Of a DNA stretch of 20,135 nucleotides, positions 1-6,972 are shown piece by piece. Position numbers and translations under genes: made by a program. How positions within the stretch are numbered: the stretch's first letter is position 1; every line of letters starts with the position of its first letter. Source of the stretch: Bacteroidales bacterium (GTDB taxonomy: Bacteria; Bacteroidota; Bacteroidia; Bacteroidales; JAADJA01); assembly GCA_029934735.1 (NCBI GenBank), contig JAOZLR010000015.1, positions 1-20,135 on the forward strand. The letters run 5' to 3'. Below the pieces are notes generated by a model. It was not told the origin of the DNA, ran no database searches, and worked only from the letters and a program-made list of their open reading frames with translations.

Positions 1-60
1 TATATTATGGAAAAGGATAAAATTTTTTGTGATAAAATTATGTTATTGCACTAGTTATGT

Positions 61-291
61 TCAACTGCTGACAAACAATCTTTTAAGATGCCTCTCTAAA
101 ATATTTCCCGTAACACACTGAGCAATTATTTCTGCGTGCTTATGTTGTAATTTATTGAAATCTTCAATCCTGTCAAGAGAAGAATAGTAAATTTCCTTCA
201 CAAACTTCAAAGCCTCTCCACCTGCTTCTGGCAGCCCAAATTCCGTCGGAATGGGCTCAAAACTGATTACCAAGGAAATTTTGAAAAACAA
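61..291 (-). CDS. Unidentified leftward reading frame, possibly the truncated 3' part of a gene
   Basis: A 76-codon frame with no family I can recognise. Residues from about 18 on (beginning EFGLPEAGGEALKF) are helix-prone and look coding, and the C-terminal third is rich in His, Lys and Arg. The first 14 or so residues are the antisense of a convincing KDPG aldolase tail on the other strand, so the annotated ATG is probably not native. The true gene more likely lost its 5' part at a breakpoint near 230-248. The LPEAGGEAL stretch weakly recalls the C-terminal part of group-1 glycosyltransferases, but that is too little to assign a function. It may be a pseudogene fragment or a chance frame. 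Confidence 0.3.
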   Translation of the reverse strand: MFFKISLVISFEPIPTEFGLPEAGGEALKFVKEIYYSSLDRIEDFNKLQHKHAEIIAQCVTGNILERHLKRLFVSS

Positions 292-364
292 CGATTTTCA
301 ATTACTTGAGGATAATGTTAAAAAGGCTCTCGCATTTATTGAGACTTTTAAAAGACAAAAATAA
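245..364 (+). pseudogene. eda: Truncated KDPG/KHG aldolase, C-terminal tail only
   Basis: The rightward frame reads SVGMGSKLITKEIL and continues with an amphipathic helix to a stop at 362-364. In Entner-Doudoroff 2-keto-3-deoxy-6-phosphogluconate aldolases the chain ends with a strand giving VGMGS or VGLGS, which helps bind phosphate, followed by a final helix of this kind. Only about 38 of the usual 210 or so residues are present. Upstream the frame (PPASGSPN) no longer resembles the family, and it meets a stop at 188-190. The Schiff-base Lys and the rest of the barrel are missing, so the product cannot be active. The identification rests on a short recalled motif. The break could be a genuine deletion or an assembly join close to the window edge. 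Confidence 0.55.
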
Positions 365-429
365 ATTAAGGCAACCATTTGTCGGAACAGGTGGCATTTT
401 TGCTCTAAAACAAATTCCCATAATTATTG

Positions 430-437
430 TATTTTTG
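430..437 (+). promoter_or_regulatory. Bacteroidota -7 promoter box for the acyl-CoA synthetase gene
   Basis: TATTTTTG matches TAnnTTTG exactly. It ends only 5 nt before the ATG at 443, so transcription would begin at about that codon. No TTG/TTTG box lies at the usual 17-23 nt spacing; the nearest TTTG is 27 nt away (399-402). Confidence 0.55.
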
Positions 438-442
438 CCAAA

Positions 443-2116
443 ATGATAATTATGAATGATTTTCCAACCTTAACTTTACCTGAACTGCTGAAACAGTCAG
501 TTGAAAAATATGGCGACAGGCCTGCTGTAGCTTTTGTTGGCGAGACTCCAATTACCTATGCCGAGTTTGATAAGCGGAGATTATCCATAGCTTCTCTTCT
601 TGAAAAACTAAAGGTTCAACCCGGAGACCGTGTAGCACTGTTGAGTGCAAATATGCCCAACTGGGGAATTACATATTTTGCCATCGCTTCTATGGGAGTG
701 ATTGTTGTACCCATACTTCCCGATTTTAGTGAAACTGAGATCGAAAATGTATTGACCCACTCCGAAGCAAAAGCTATTTTTGTTTCAAGCGGACTGAAAT
801 TAAAGATTGAGAATTTCAGGAAAGAGACTTTGATTCACAGGATATTAATCGATGACTTTTCATTATTGGAAACAAGTGAATCGGGAGTTCAATATGAAGA
901 GGGATTAACACCGAAAAGAGAATATAAGGCTGCTGAGGATGATCTGGTTGTCATCATCTACACTTCAGGGACTACCGGAAAATCAAAGGGAGTTATGCTT
1001 ACTCACAAAAACATAAGTTCAAATGCCGTCGCCAGTATGAGCATTCAGGAGATCAATACCGATGATCGCTTTTTGTCCGTTTTGCCCTTGTCGCATACTT
1101 ATGAAAATACTATCGGGTTTATTCTGCCTGTTATCTGTGGTGCAAGTATTTATTACATTAATAAGCCACCTACCCCCGCCGTTTTACTCCCTGCCCTGAA
1201 AAAGATTCGGCCAACGCTTATGTTGACAGTTCCTTTAATCATAGAGAAAATATACAGGAATAAAGTATTGCCAAATTTTCAAAAAAATATGCTGACAAGA
1301 TTTATGTATTCCATACCGTTTCTACACAAAAAGTTTAACGGAATAGCAGGGAAAAAGCTTATGGAAACATTTGGTGGTGAATTAAAATTTTATGGTATTG
1401 GAGGAGCCAAGCTTGATAAAACGGTTGAGAAATTCCTTCGTGATGCTAAATTTCCGTATGCTATTGGATACGGACTGACCGAAACATCACCTTTACTTGC
1501 CGGAGTTAATGCCCAGCATACGAAATTGCAATCTACAGGTCCACCGCTTAAGGGTGTTACCCTGAAAATTCATAATCCGCAAAAAATGACCGGTGAGGGT
1601 GATATCTGGGCAAAAGGTCCTAATGTAATGATAGGCTATTACAAGGAGCCGGAACTTACAAAAGAGGTGATGACGGAAGATGGCTGGTTTAAAACAGGAG
1701 ATCTGGGAATTCTTGACAAGACAAACTATCTCTACATTCGGGGACGAAGTAAGAATGTAATCATAGGGCCGGGAGGCGAGAATATTTTTCCTGAAGATAT
1801 TGAGTCTGTTATCAATAATTTCAAACATGTTGCTGAGTCGCTGGTAATTCAGCAAAAAGGGAAACTGGTGGCAATGGTACATTTCAACAGTGAGGAGATT
1901 GAAGAAAAGTATCAGCATATGAAGCATAAGGGTGAGGAATTTTCTGATTATTTAGAAAAAAAATATGAAGAGCTGAAAAAAGAGTTGCATAATTATGTAA
2001 ATTCCAGGGTGAACAAGTTCTCAAAAATCAATGACGTTATAGTTAAAAGGGATGAATTTGTTAAAACGGCCACCAAAAAGATTAAACGCTTTTTGTATTC
2101 AAAATCAAATGATTAA
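443..2116 (+). CDS. Long-chain acyl-CoA synthetase (AMP-forming)
   Basis: Activates a carboxylic acid, probably a fatty acid, with ATP to an acyl-adenylate and then to the CoA thioester. The 557 residues carry the whole ANL-superfamily motif set: the P-loop YTSGTTGKSKG at 173-183, YGLTETSP at about 343-350, TGD at 418-420, the hinge RGRSKNVII at 433-441, GENIFPEDIE at 445-454, and the A10 segment TATKKIKRF with the adenylation Lys at about 546. The length suits the FadD/FAA1 group. The start is uncertain between ATG 443 and ATG 452, because the -7 box at 430-437 puts the transcript start at about 443. The gene is followed after 17 nt by the flavoprotein gene, so the two are probably cotranscribed. 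The exact substrate cannot be read from the sequence. Confidence 0.9.
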   Translation: MIIMNDFPTLTLPELLKQSVEKYGDRPAVAFVGETPITYAEFDKRRLSIASLLEKLKVQPGDRVALLSANMPNWGITYFAIASMGVIVVPILPDFSETEIENVLTHSEAKAIFVSSGLKLKIENFRKETLIHRILIDDFSLLETSESGVQYEEGLTPKREYKAAEDDLVVIIYTSGTTGKSKGVMLTHKNISSNAVASMSIQEINTDDRFLSVLPLSHTYENTIGFILPVICGASIYYINKPPTPAVLLPALKKIRPTLMLTVPLIIEKIYRNKVLPNFQKNMLTRFMYSIPFLHKKFNGIAGKKLMETFGGELKFYGIGGAKLDKTVEKFLRDAKFPYAIGYGLTETSPLLAGVNAQHTKLQSTGPPLKGVTLKIHNPQKMTGEGDIWAKGPNVMIGYYKEPELTKEVMTEDGWFKTGDLGILDKTNYLYIRGRSKNVIIGPGGENIFPEDIESVINNFKHVAESLVIQQKGKLVAMVHFNSEEIEEKYQHMKHKGEEFSDYLEKKYEELKKELHNYVNSRVNKFSKINDVIVKRDEFVKTATKKIKRFLYSKSND

Positions 2117-2133
2117 TACAAGATAGTCATCTG

Positions 2134-3369
2134 ATGAAAAGAGCCAACGTCTGTATTGTAGGTGCCGGACCTGCAGGTGTTTTTGCTGCCTTGTTTCTGG
2201 CAAAGTATGGCGTTGAATGCACCTTGGTTGATAAGGCAAAATTTCCGCGCGACAAAATATGTGGTGATGGCATCAGCGGCTGGGTATTGACAATCCTAAA
2301 TGAGCTTGATAGTAAATTGCTTGAAAAATTGTCGAAACAACCTTTCATAACTCATTCGCATGGCATAAGAATAGTTGCCCCCAATTATAAACATCTTGAC
2401 CTGCCTTTTCTTGACAGTGGTGACTGGGATAAATCAATATCTCCCGGATTTACTGCACGCAGGATCGATTTCGATAATTTTATGGCAGAGGAGGTGAAAA
2501 GCAGAAAGGAAATTGAGTTTCTGGAAGAAGAGGAAATAACGGATTACAAAAGATCAAATAACAAAATTTTGCTTTCCACAAAATCTGCTGATGATATTGA
2601 GGCGAAAATCGTGATATTTGCTAATGGAGCAACATCAAAATTTATGAAAGACCCGGGAGATATTTTAAAGACAAAGAAATATACTATGACCGGAATCAAG
2701 ACATATTATAAAGGGATAACCGGCTTTCACAAGAAGAATTACGTTGAATTACATTTCCTTAAAAAATTATTGCCGGGTTACTTTTGGATTTTCCCACTGT
2801 CTGACGGACTTGCAAATGTTGGTGTCGGACTTGACCAATATCGAATTTCAAAAAGACATATCAACCTGAAAGATGCAATGTTTAGAGCCATTGAAGAAGT
2901 CCCTTATTTACAGGAGCGATTTAAAAATGCAGAGCAGGTATCAAAAGTTGAGGCCTATCCTCTGCCTCTGTGGGACAGAAAAAGAGTAATATCAGGAGAT
3001 AATTTTATGCTTGCCGGTGATGCTGCCAACCTCATCGACCCGGTTACTGGAGAAGGAGTGGGTCATGCTGCAATAAGTGGCATGTTCGCAGCCAAACAGG
3101 CTAAGTTGGCGTTGGAAACAGATAATTTTTCATCGGGGTTTATGAAAAACTATGATAATAATGTGTATGATAAAATAGGAAAAGAGCTGAATATCAGCAG
3201 TAAAATACCACGTTTTATTAAATACCCCTGGCTTTTTAACGCAGTTATAAACAAAGCTTCAAGCAGCGATATTCTCCGAAAAAAACTCACCCTGGCAATG
3301 ACCGATCTTGAAGAAAGGAAAGAGTTAAAGAGGCCGATGCTTTATTTGAAGGTGCTGTTTGGGAAATAA
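2134..3369 (+). CDS. Geranylgeranyl reductase family FAD-dependent oxidoreductase
   Basis: A flavoprotein of the p-hydroxybenzoate-hydroxylase fold that in characterised relatives saturates double bonds of polyprenyl chains (archaeal lipids, chlorophyll phytyl, mycobacterial menaquinone by MenJ). Visible are the N-terminal dinucleotide-binding motif GAGPAG (10-15), the family KICGDG segment with its conserved Cys at about 43, the substrate-site signature YxWxFP as YFWIFP at 216-221, and the second FAD motif GDAANLIDPVTGEG at 295-308. At 411 residues it is full length. It lies 17 nt after the acyl-CoA synthetase and 58 nt before menG. That neighbourhood suggests a quinone or isoprenoid substrate, but this is inference; hydroxylases and halogenases share the fold. 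Confidence 0.85.
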   Translation: MKRANVCIVGAGPAGVFAALFLAKYGVECTLVDKAKFPRDKICGDGISGWVLTILNELDSKLLEKLSKQPFITHSHGIRIVAPNYKHLDLPFLDSGDWDKSISPGFTARRIDFDNFMAEEVKSRKEIEFLEEEEITDYKRSNNKILLSTKSADDIEAKIVIFANGATSKFMKDPGDILKTKKYTMTGIKTYYKGITGFHKKNYVELHFLKKLLPGYFWIFPLSDGLANVGVGLDQYRISKRHINLKDAMFRAIEEVPYLQERFKNAEQVSKVEAYPLPLWDRKRVISGDNFMLAGDAANLIDPVTGEGVGHAAISGMFAAKQAKLALETDNFSSGFMKNYDNNVYDKIGKELNISSKIPRFIKYPWLFNAVINKASSSDILRKKLTLAMTDLEERKELKRPMLYLKVLFGK

Positions 3370-3402
3370 AATAAGTTTACCTTAATTCAATATGGAAATA
3401 TT

Positions 3403-3410
3403 TACCTTTG
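3403..3410 (+). promoter_or_regulatory. Bacteroidota -7 promoter box for menG
   Basis: TACCTTTG matches TAnnTTTG exactly in the gap between the flavoprotein stop and the menG start. It predicts a transcript start at about 3417 and a leader of about 11 nt. No clear -33 box is seen. menG may therefore be transcribed alone as well as by read-through. Confidence 0.5.
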
Positions 3411-3427
3411 GCAAAGAGTAAAAAACA

Positions 3428-4141
3428 GTGGAAAATATAAACAAAGAAGGCAAAAAACAGCAGGTCAGATCAATGTTTAACAGCATTGCACCTCGTTATG
3501 ACTTTCTGAATCATTTTCTGTCGGCAGGAATTGATTATAGCTGGCGGAAGACGGCAATTAAAATTCTTGGAAAAAATAATCCAAAAATTATTCTTGATGT
3601 GGCAACCGGCACAGGAGACCTCGCCATCGAAGCTATGAGAATTAATCCTAAAAAAATAATCGGGGTGGACATTGCCGAGGATATGGTGAAGATCGGACAA
3701 AAGAAAATAAAGAATAAAAAACTTGATAAAATCATCGACCTTCAGGTTGGCGATTCTGAGGATTTACATTTTGAGGATAACTATTTTGATGCTGCAATGG
3801 TAGCGTTCGGGGTTAGGAATTTTGAAAATCTTGAAAAAGGCTTGTCTGAGATGAACCGTGTGCTGAAACCGGGAGCTATGATACTGGTTCTGGAGTTTTC
3901 AAAACCAAAAAAAGCTCCGGTCAAACAGGTTTACAACTTCTACTTTAAAAATATTTTGCCCGGTCTCGGTAAAATGATTTCCGGCGACAGCTCAGCATAT
4001 ACTTATCTGCCTGAATCGGTTGGCAAATTTCCTGCTGGTGAGGAGTTTTTGAAAATTCTGCAAAAGACTGGATTCAATGAGACAATACAAAAACCGCTTA
4101 CTTTTGGAGTTGCAACGATTTATACAGGACAAAAGAAGTAG
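3428..4141 (+). CDS. menG: Demethylmenaquinone methyltransferase
   Basis: Carries out the last step of menaquinone synthesis, the SAM-dependent C-methylation of demethylmenaquinone at the membrane. The 237 residues show the UbiE/MenG signatures in order: VRSMFNSIAPRYDFLN at 13-28, the SAM motif LDVATGTGDL at 56-65, the acidic residue of motif II (D81 in GVDIAEDM), FGVRNFENL at 128-135, RVLKPGA at 144-150, and SAYTYLPESV at 189-198. The start is GTG. The next Met (16) would cut into the conserved N-terminal motif, so GTG is preferred, and the -7 box at 3403-3410 agrees. No UbiB or ubiquinone genes are near. With an anaerobic-type nifJ in the window, menaquinone is the likely quinone. Confidence 0.93.
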   Translation: MENINKEGKKQQVRSMFNSIAPRYDFLNHFLSAGIDYSWRKTAIKILGKNNPKIILDVATGTGDLAIEAMRINPKKIIGVDIAEDMVKIGQKKIKNKKLDKIIDLQVGDSEDLHFEDNYFDAAMVAFGVRNFENLEKGLSEMNRVLKPGAMILVLEFSKPKKAPVKQVYNFYFKNILPGLGKMISGDSSAYTYLPESVGKFPAGEEFLKILQKTGFNETIQKPLTFGVATIYTGQKK

Positions 4142-4179
4142 TTTAGAACTAATTTAGGAACTATGAAAAATCAAAAAAA

Positions 4180-4917
4180 ATGAACACAGATCCAAAGAGT
4201 CTTACAAAAAGGGAAAGTGCACAACTGATCCTGGATTTTTTTCACCGTACGATGATGCATCACGCCTTATGGTTTGCCGAAGTTCAACACCAGATGGGAA
4301 CAGAGAAAGCATTTGCAGTTTTGAATGAAGCCTGGAAAAGAAGCTCCTCAATACAGATGAAACGTATAGCCAAAACTCTTGGTTTTGAGATGGAAGATGA
4401 TATTCCAAAACCATTGCTTGACCTGCCAGACGAAAAGCTTGAAGAGCTTAGAAATGCGATGGCTGTAAACTGGCTTGCAAATGATGGTGTTTGGTTTCAG
4501 TCCGTTGAATTCAAATATGGGATGAATGATGCAAAAAGATGTAATGATTCCTGCTGGGCGCATTTCTCTCCTTTTGAGGCGTGGTCGATAAAACGACTTT
4601 TAAATCTACCTGAAAAGCCCGGCATTAAAGGTTTGAAAAAGGCATTGGAATTTCGCCTCTATAATTTTGTGAATAAGCAATCGTTTACCGATGAAACCGA
4701 GAATAGCATTGTATTCAGAATGAATGAGTGTAGGGTGCAGGTTGCCAGGAAAAGAAAAGGGTTGACCGACTACCCTTGTAAATCCGGTGGACTTGTTGAA
4801 TACACTACCTTTGCCGAAGCTATTGACCCCAGAATAAAAACAGAAGTTATCGCTTGTCCTCCCGATCCCCATCCCGAGGAATATTTTTGTGCCTGGAAGT
4901 TCTTTATTAAGGACTAA
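4180..4917 (+). CDS. DUF6125-like conserved protein of unknown function
   Basis: I recognise the overall pattern as the uncharacterised DUF6125 type, from memory. The protein has 245 residues, no signal peptide and no membrane segment. Distinctive blocks are HHALWFAEVQHQMG (27-40), AVNWLANDGVWFQSVE (95-110), AKRCNDSCWAHFSPFEAWS (118-136), FRMNECRVQ (179-187), DYPCKSGG (197-204) and CPPDPHPEEYFCAWKF (226-241). Cys 121, 125, 184, 200, 226 and 237 plus His 231 are candidates for a metal or Fe-S site. Similar Cys-rich ends occur in V4R-like and L-2-amino-thiazoline-4-carboxylic-acid-hydrolase-like proteins, but I cannot assign a reaction. It lies 38 nt after menG with no promoter of its own visible, so it is probably cotranscribed. 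Confidence 0.75.
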   Translation: MNTDPKSLTKRESAQLILDFFHRTMMHHALWFAEVQHQMGTEKAFAVLNEAWKRSSSIQMKRIAKTLGFEMEDDIPKPLLDLPDEKLEELRNAMAVNWLANDGVWFQSVEFKYGMNDAKRCNDSCWAHFSPFEAWSIKRLLNLPEKPGIKGLKKALEFRLYNFVNKQSFTDETENSIVFRMNECRVQVARKRKGLTDYPCKSGGLVEYTTFAEAIDPRIKTEVIACPPDPHPEEYFCAWKFFIKD

Positions 4918-4949
4918 TGCAGTATTTAGTACATTAAAATAAAAAAATT

Positions 4950-6860
4950 ATGAAACCCCCCACAATTATCACATTAGCACTTTTCACACTTCTGATACTA
5001 AATAACTTATCAGCCCAACAGCACACCTTCACAAATGTAGCAGCCCAAATGGGAATCACAGGCCAGACAGGACTTGGCCATTCTGTGGGCTGGTGCGACT
5101 TTGACAATGATAAAGACCTTGATCTGGCCTTCTCAAATCAGGACGGAAACGGTTTCTGGCTGTACAGGAATGATGGTTCGTCCTTTACCAATATTACATC
5201 ATCAGCAGGACTAGCAGGTCAGGGTGCCAATAAAATATTATGGGCAGAAGTTACAAACGACACTTTAACAGATCTGATACTAAATGGAACTCTTTACAAA
5301 AATAATGGAGATGGCACGTTTTCAAACATAACAGGTGGCTCGGGAGTGTCGGGCTATATTTATTCAGCTGCTGACTTTAACAAAGACGGGTATAATGATT
5401 TGCTGCGTCTTAGTCCCAATGTGGCAGTTCTTTTTAATGATGGTGATAATACTTTTACTCAATCTGTGATAAGCAATACAAGTTATTGGGTTGTAACTTG
5501 TTTTGACTATGACCTGGATAGTTATCAGGATATCTATCTCGGCACATACAATGACTCACCAAATAAATTATACAGGAATCTCGGTGACGGTACTTTTGAA
5601 GATGCTACTTCACAGGCAAATGTAACCTATAATGGAGCTGCACACGGGTTAACCTCCGGTGATTACAATAATGATGGCTTTCCTGACATCTACATTGGCA
5701 GTTATGGGAATATAAGTTGTAAGCTGCTGCAAAATCAGGGTGACGGCACTTTTACAGATGTTACGAGCTCAACAGGGACCTTCGGACATAACGATACACG
5801 AACAACATCTTTTGCTGACTATAACAATGACGGACTACTTGATATTTTCAGTTCACATCATGATTTTTACTCTTACAGTAATACCTTATTAAGGAATAAC
5901 GGCAATGGAAGTTTTACAAATGTTTCGGTAGCTATGGGCATTTCAGGTGAATGGATAGGTGACTATTTTGGTATAGGTTGGGGCGATTTTAATAATGATG
6001 GTGCAATTGATCTTTTTGCAGCCGGGCACATTGACAAATACAGGCTTTTCAGAAATGATAACTGTCCGGGGAATTATCTCAATTTGTATCTTACGGGAAC
6101 TGTATCAACTTACAATGCAGTTGGTACTAAAGCAGTTGTATGGAGCGATGGTGAAGCTATAACACGCTGGGTAAGCGGTGGTGAGGGAAAACATGATTTC
6201 AGCAGTTTTAACCTCGAATTCGGCCTTAATGATATAACTATAGTTGACAGCCTGATAATCTATTGGCCCAGCGGTATTATTCAAAAGCTTAATGATGTAG
6301 AGGTAAATCAGTTTATGGAAATTGAAGAAGGGTTTTCAACTTTAGAGCTTTCGGTTTATGCCGAAACAGATTCAATATGCGCAGGAGATACAACTCAGCT
6401 TTTTGCAACAGCAACAGGTGGAACGGGAAATTACAGCTATCAATGGACTCCTGCAATTGGGCTTAGCAATCCTGACCTTCCGGACCCAATGGCAAGTCCA
6501 CAGCAGACAACTGCCTACATCTGCACTATTAGTGATGGAAATTCAGCGGCTTCAGACAGTGTAACAATAACTGTTCTGATCTGTACAGGAATTTATGACA
6601 ATAAATCTAAACAAAGATTCATTATTTTTCCAAACCCGCCAAAAGATGTTATTATAATTAAATCTGAAAATGGTTTAACAGGAGATCTTAATATTAAGAT
6701 ACTAAATGTTGCCGGAGAAGTTATTATTTATAAAACGGAACAATGTAATGGTAATAATTTCGAAGTAAAAATAAATATCACCGATTTACATCCCGGAATT
6801 TATTTTATGCAGATTACAGATTATAAAAGTGTTGTAACAATAAAGAAGTTCGTAAAGTGA
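4950..6860 (+). CDS. Secreted FG-GAP/ASPIC-UnbV (CRTAC1-like) protein with T9SS tail
   Basis: A 636-residue exported protein. A signal peptide (1-22, ending LSAQQ) is followed by a VCBS/FG-GAP beta-propeller region with six Asp-rich Ca-binding-type loops starting at D50, D142, D186, D238, D290 and D346 (for example DYNNDGFPD). An ASPIC/UnbV domain follows at about 385-458, ending LIIYWPSGIIQKLNDVEVNQ. A Cys-bounded PKD-like repeat lies at 466-545 (YSYQWTPAIGLSNP). The last 80 or so residues are a type A T9SS sorting domain: IIFPNPPKDVIII, then ILNVAGEV, then LHPGIYFMQI and a basic end. It should cross the outer membrane by T9SS and be anchored or released. Function is probably adhesion or ligand binding; no catalytic residues are evident. 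It lies 32 nt after the DUF6125-like gene but may be a separate unit. Confidence 0.85.
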   Translation: MKPPTIITLALFTLLILNNLSAQQHTFTNVAAQMGITGQTGLGHSVGWCDFDNDKDLDLAFSNQDGNGFWLYRNDGSSFTNITSSAGLAGQGANKILWAEVTNDTLTDLILNGTLYKNNGDGTFSNITGGSGVSGYIYSAADFNKDGYNDLLRLSPNVAVLFNDGDNTFTQSVISNTSYWVVTCFDYDLDSYQDIYLGTYNDSPNKLYRNLGDGTFEDATSQANVTYNGAAHGLTSGDYNNDGFPDIYIGSYGNISCKLLQNQGDGTFTDVTSSTGTFGHNDTRTTSFADYNNDGLLDIFSSHHDFYSYSNTLLRNNGNGSFTNVSVAMGISGEWIGDYFGIGWGDFNNDGAIDLFAAGHIDKYRLFRNDNCPGNYLNLYLTGTVSTYNAVGTKAVVWSDGEAITRWVSGGEGKHDFSSFNLEFGLNDITIVDSLIIYWPSGIIQKLNDVEVNQFMEIEEGFSTLELSVYAETDSICAGDTTQLFATATGGTGNYSYQWTPAIGLSNPDLPDPMASPQQTTAYICTISDGNSAASDSVTITVLICTGIYDNKSKQRFIIFPNPPKDVIIIKSENGLTGDLNIKILNVAGEVIIYKTEQCNGNNFEVKINITDLHPGIYFMQITDYKSVVTIKKFVK

Positions 6861-6879
6861 GGATTATTGCTACTACATT

Positions 6880-6946
6880 AAAAAACCACTAAGAAGATAA
6901 GGGATATTAAGAAAAAATCTTAACTACTCTTAACTTCTTAATGGTT
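6880..6946 (-). terminator. Long hairpin terminator between convergent genes
   Basis: Arms 6884-6903 and 6927-6946 pair over 20 positions with two mismatches and one G-U. Nested inside is a perfect 6-bp stem (6907-6912 with 6918-6923) around an A5 loop. Read on the minus strand the hairpin runs into T6 (complement of 6880-6885), as expected for ending nifJ. On the plus strand there is no T-tract, so any effect on the secreted-protein gene would rest on the hairpin alone. Confidence 0.65.
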
Positions 6947-6972
6947 CAAGAAATCCCAAATACTAATATTTA

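Noticed and set aside
1..60. Direct repeat of GATAAAATT (two copies, 6 nt apart) near the left edge
   Set aside because: Nine AT-rich bases repeated once are expected by chance in DNA of this composition.
1493..1927. A 144-codon minus-strand frame inside the acyl-CoA synthetase gene
   Set aside because: It is antisense to conserved adenylation motifs and has no promoter or family resemblance.
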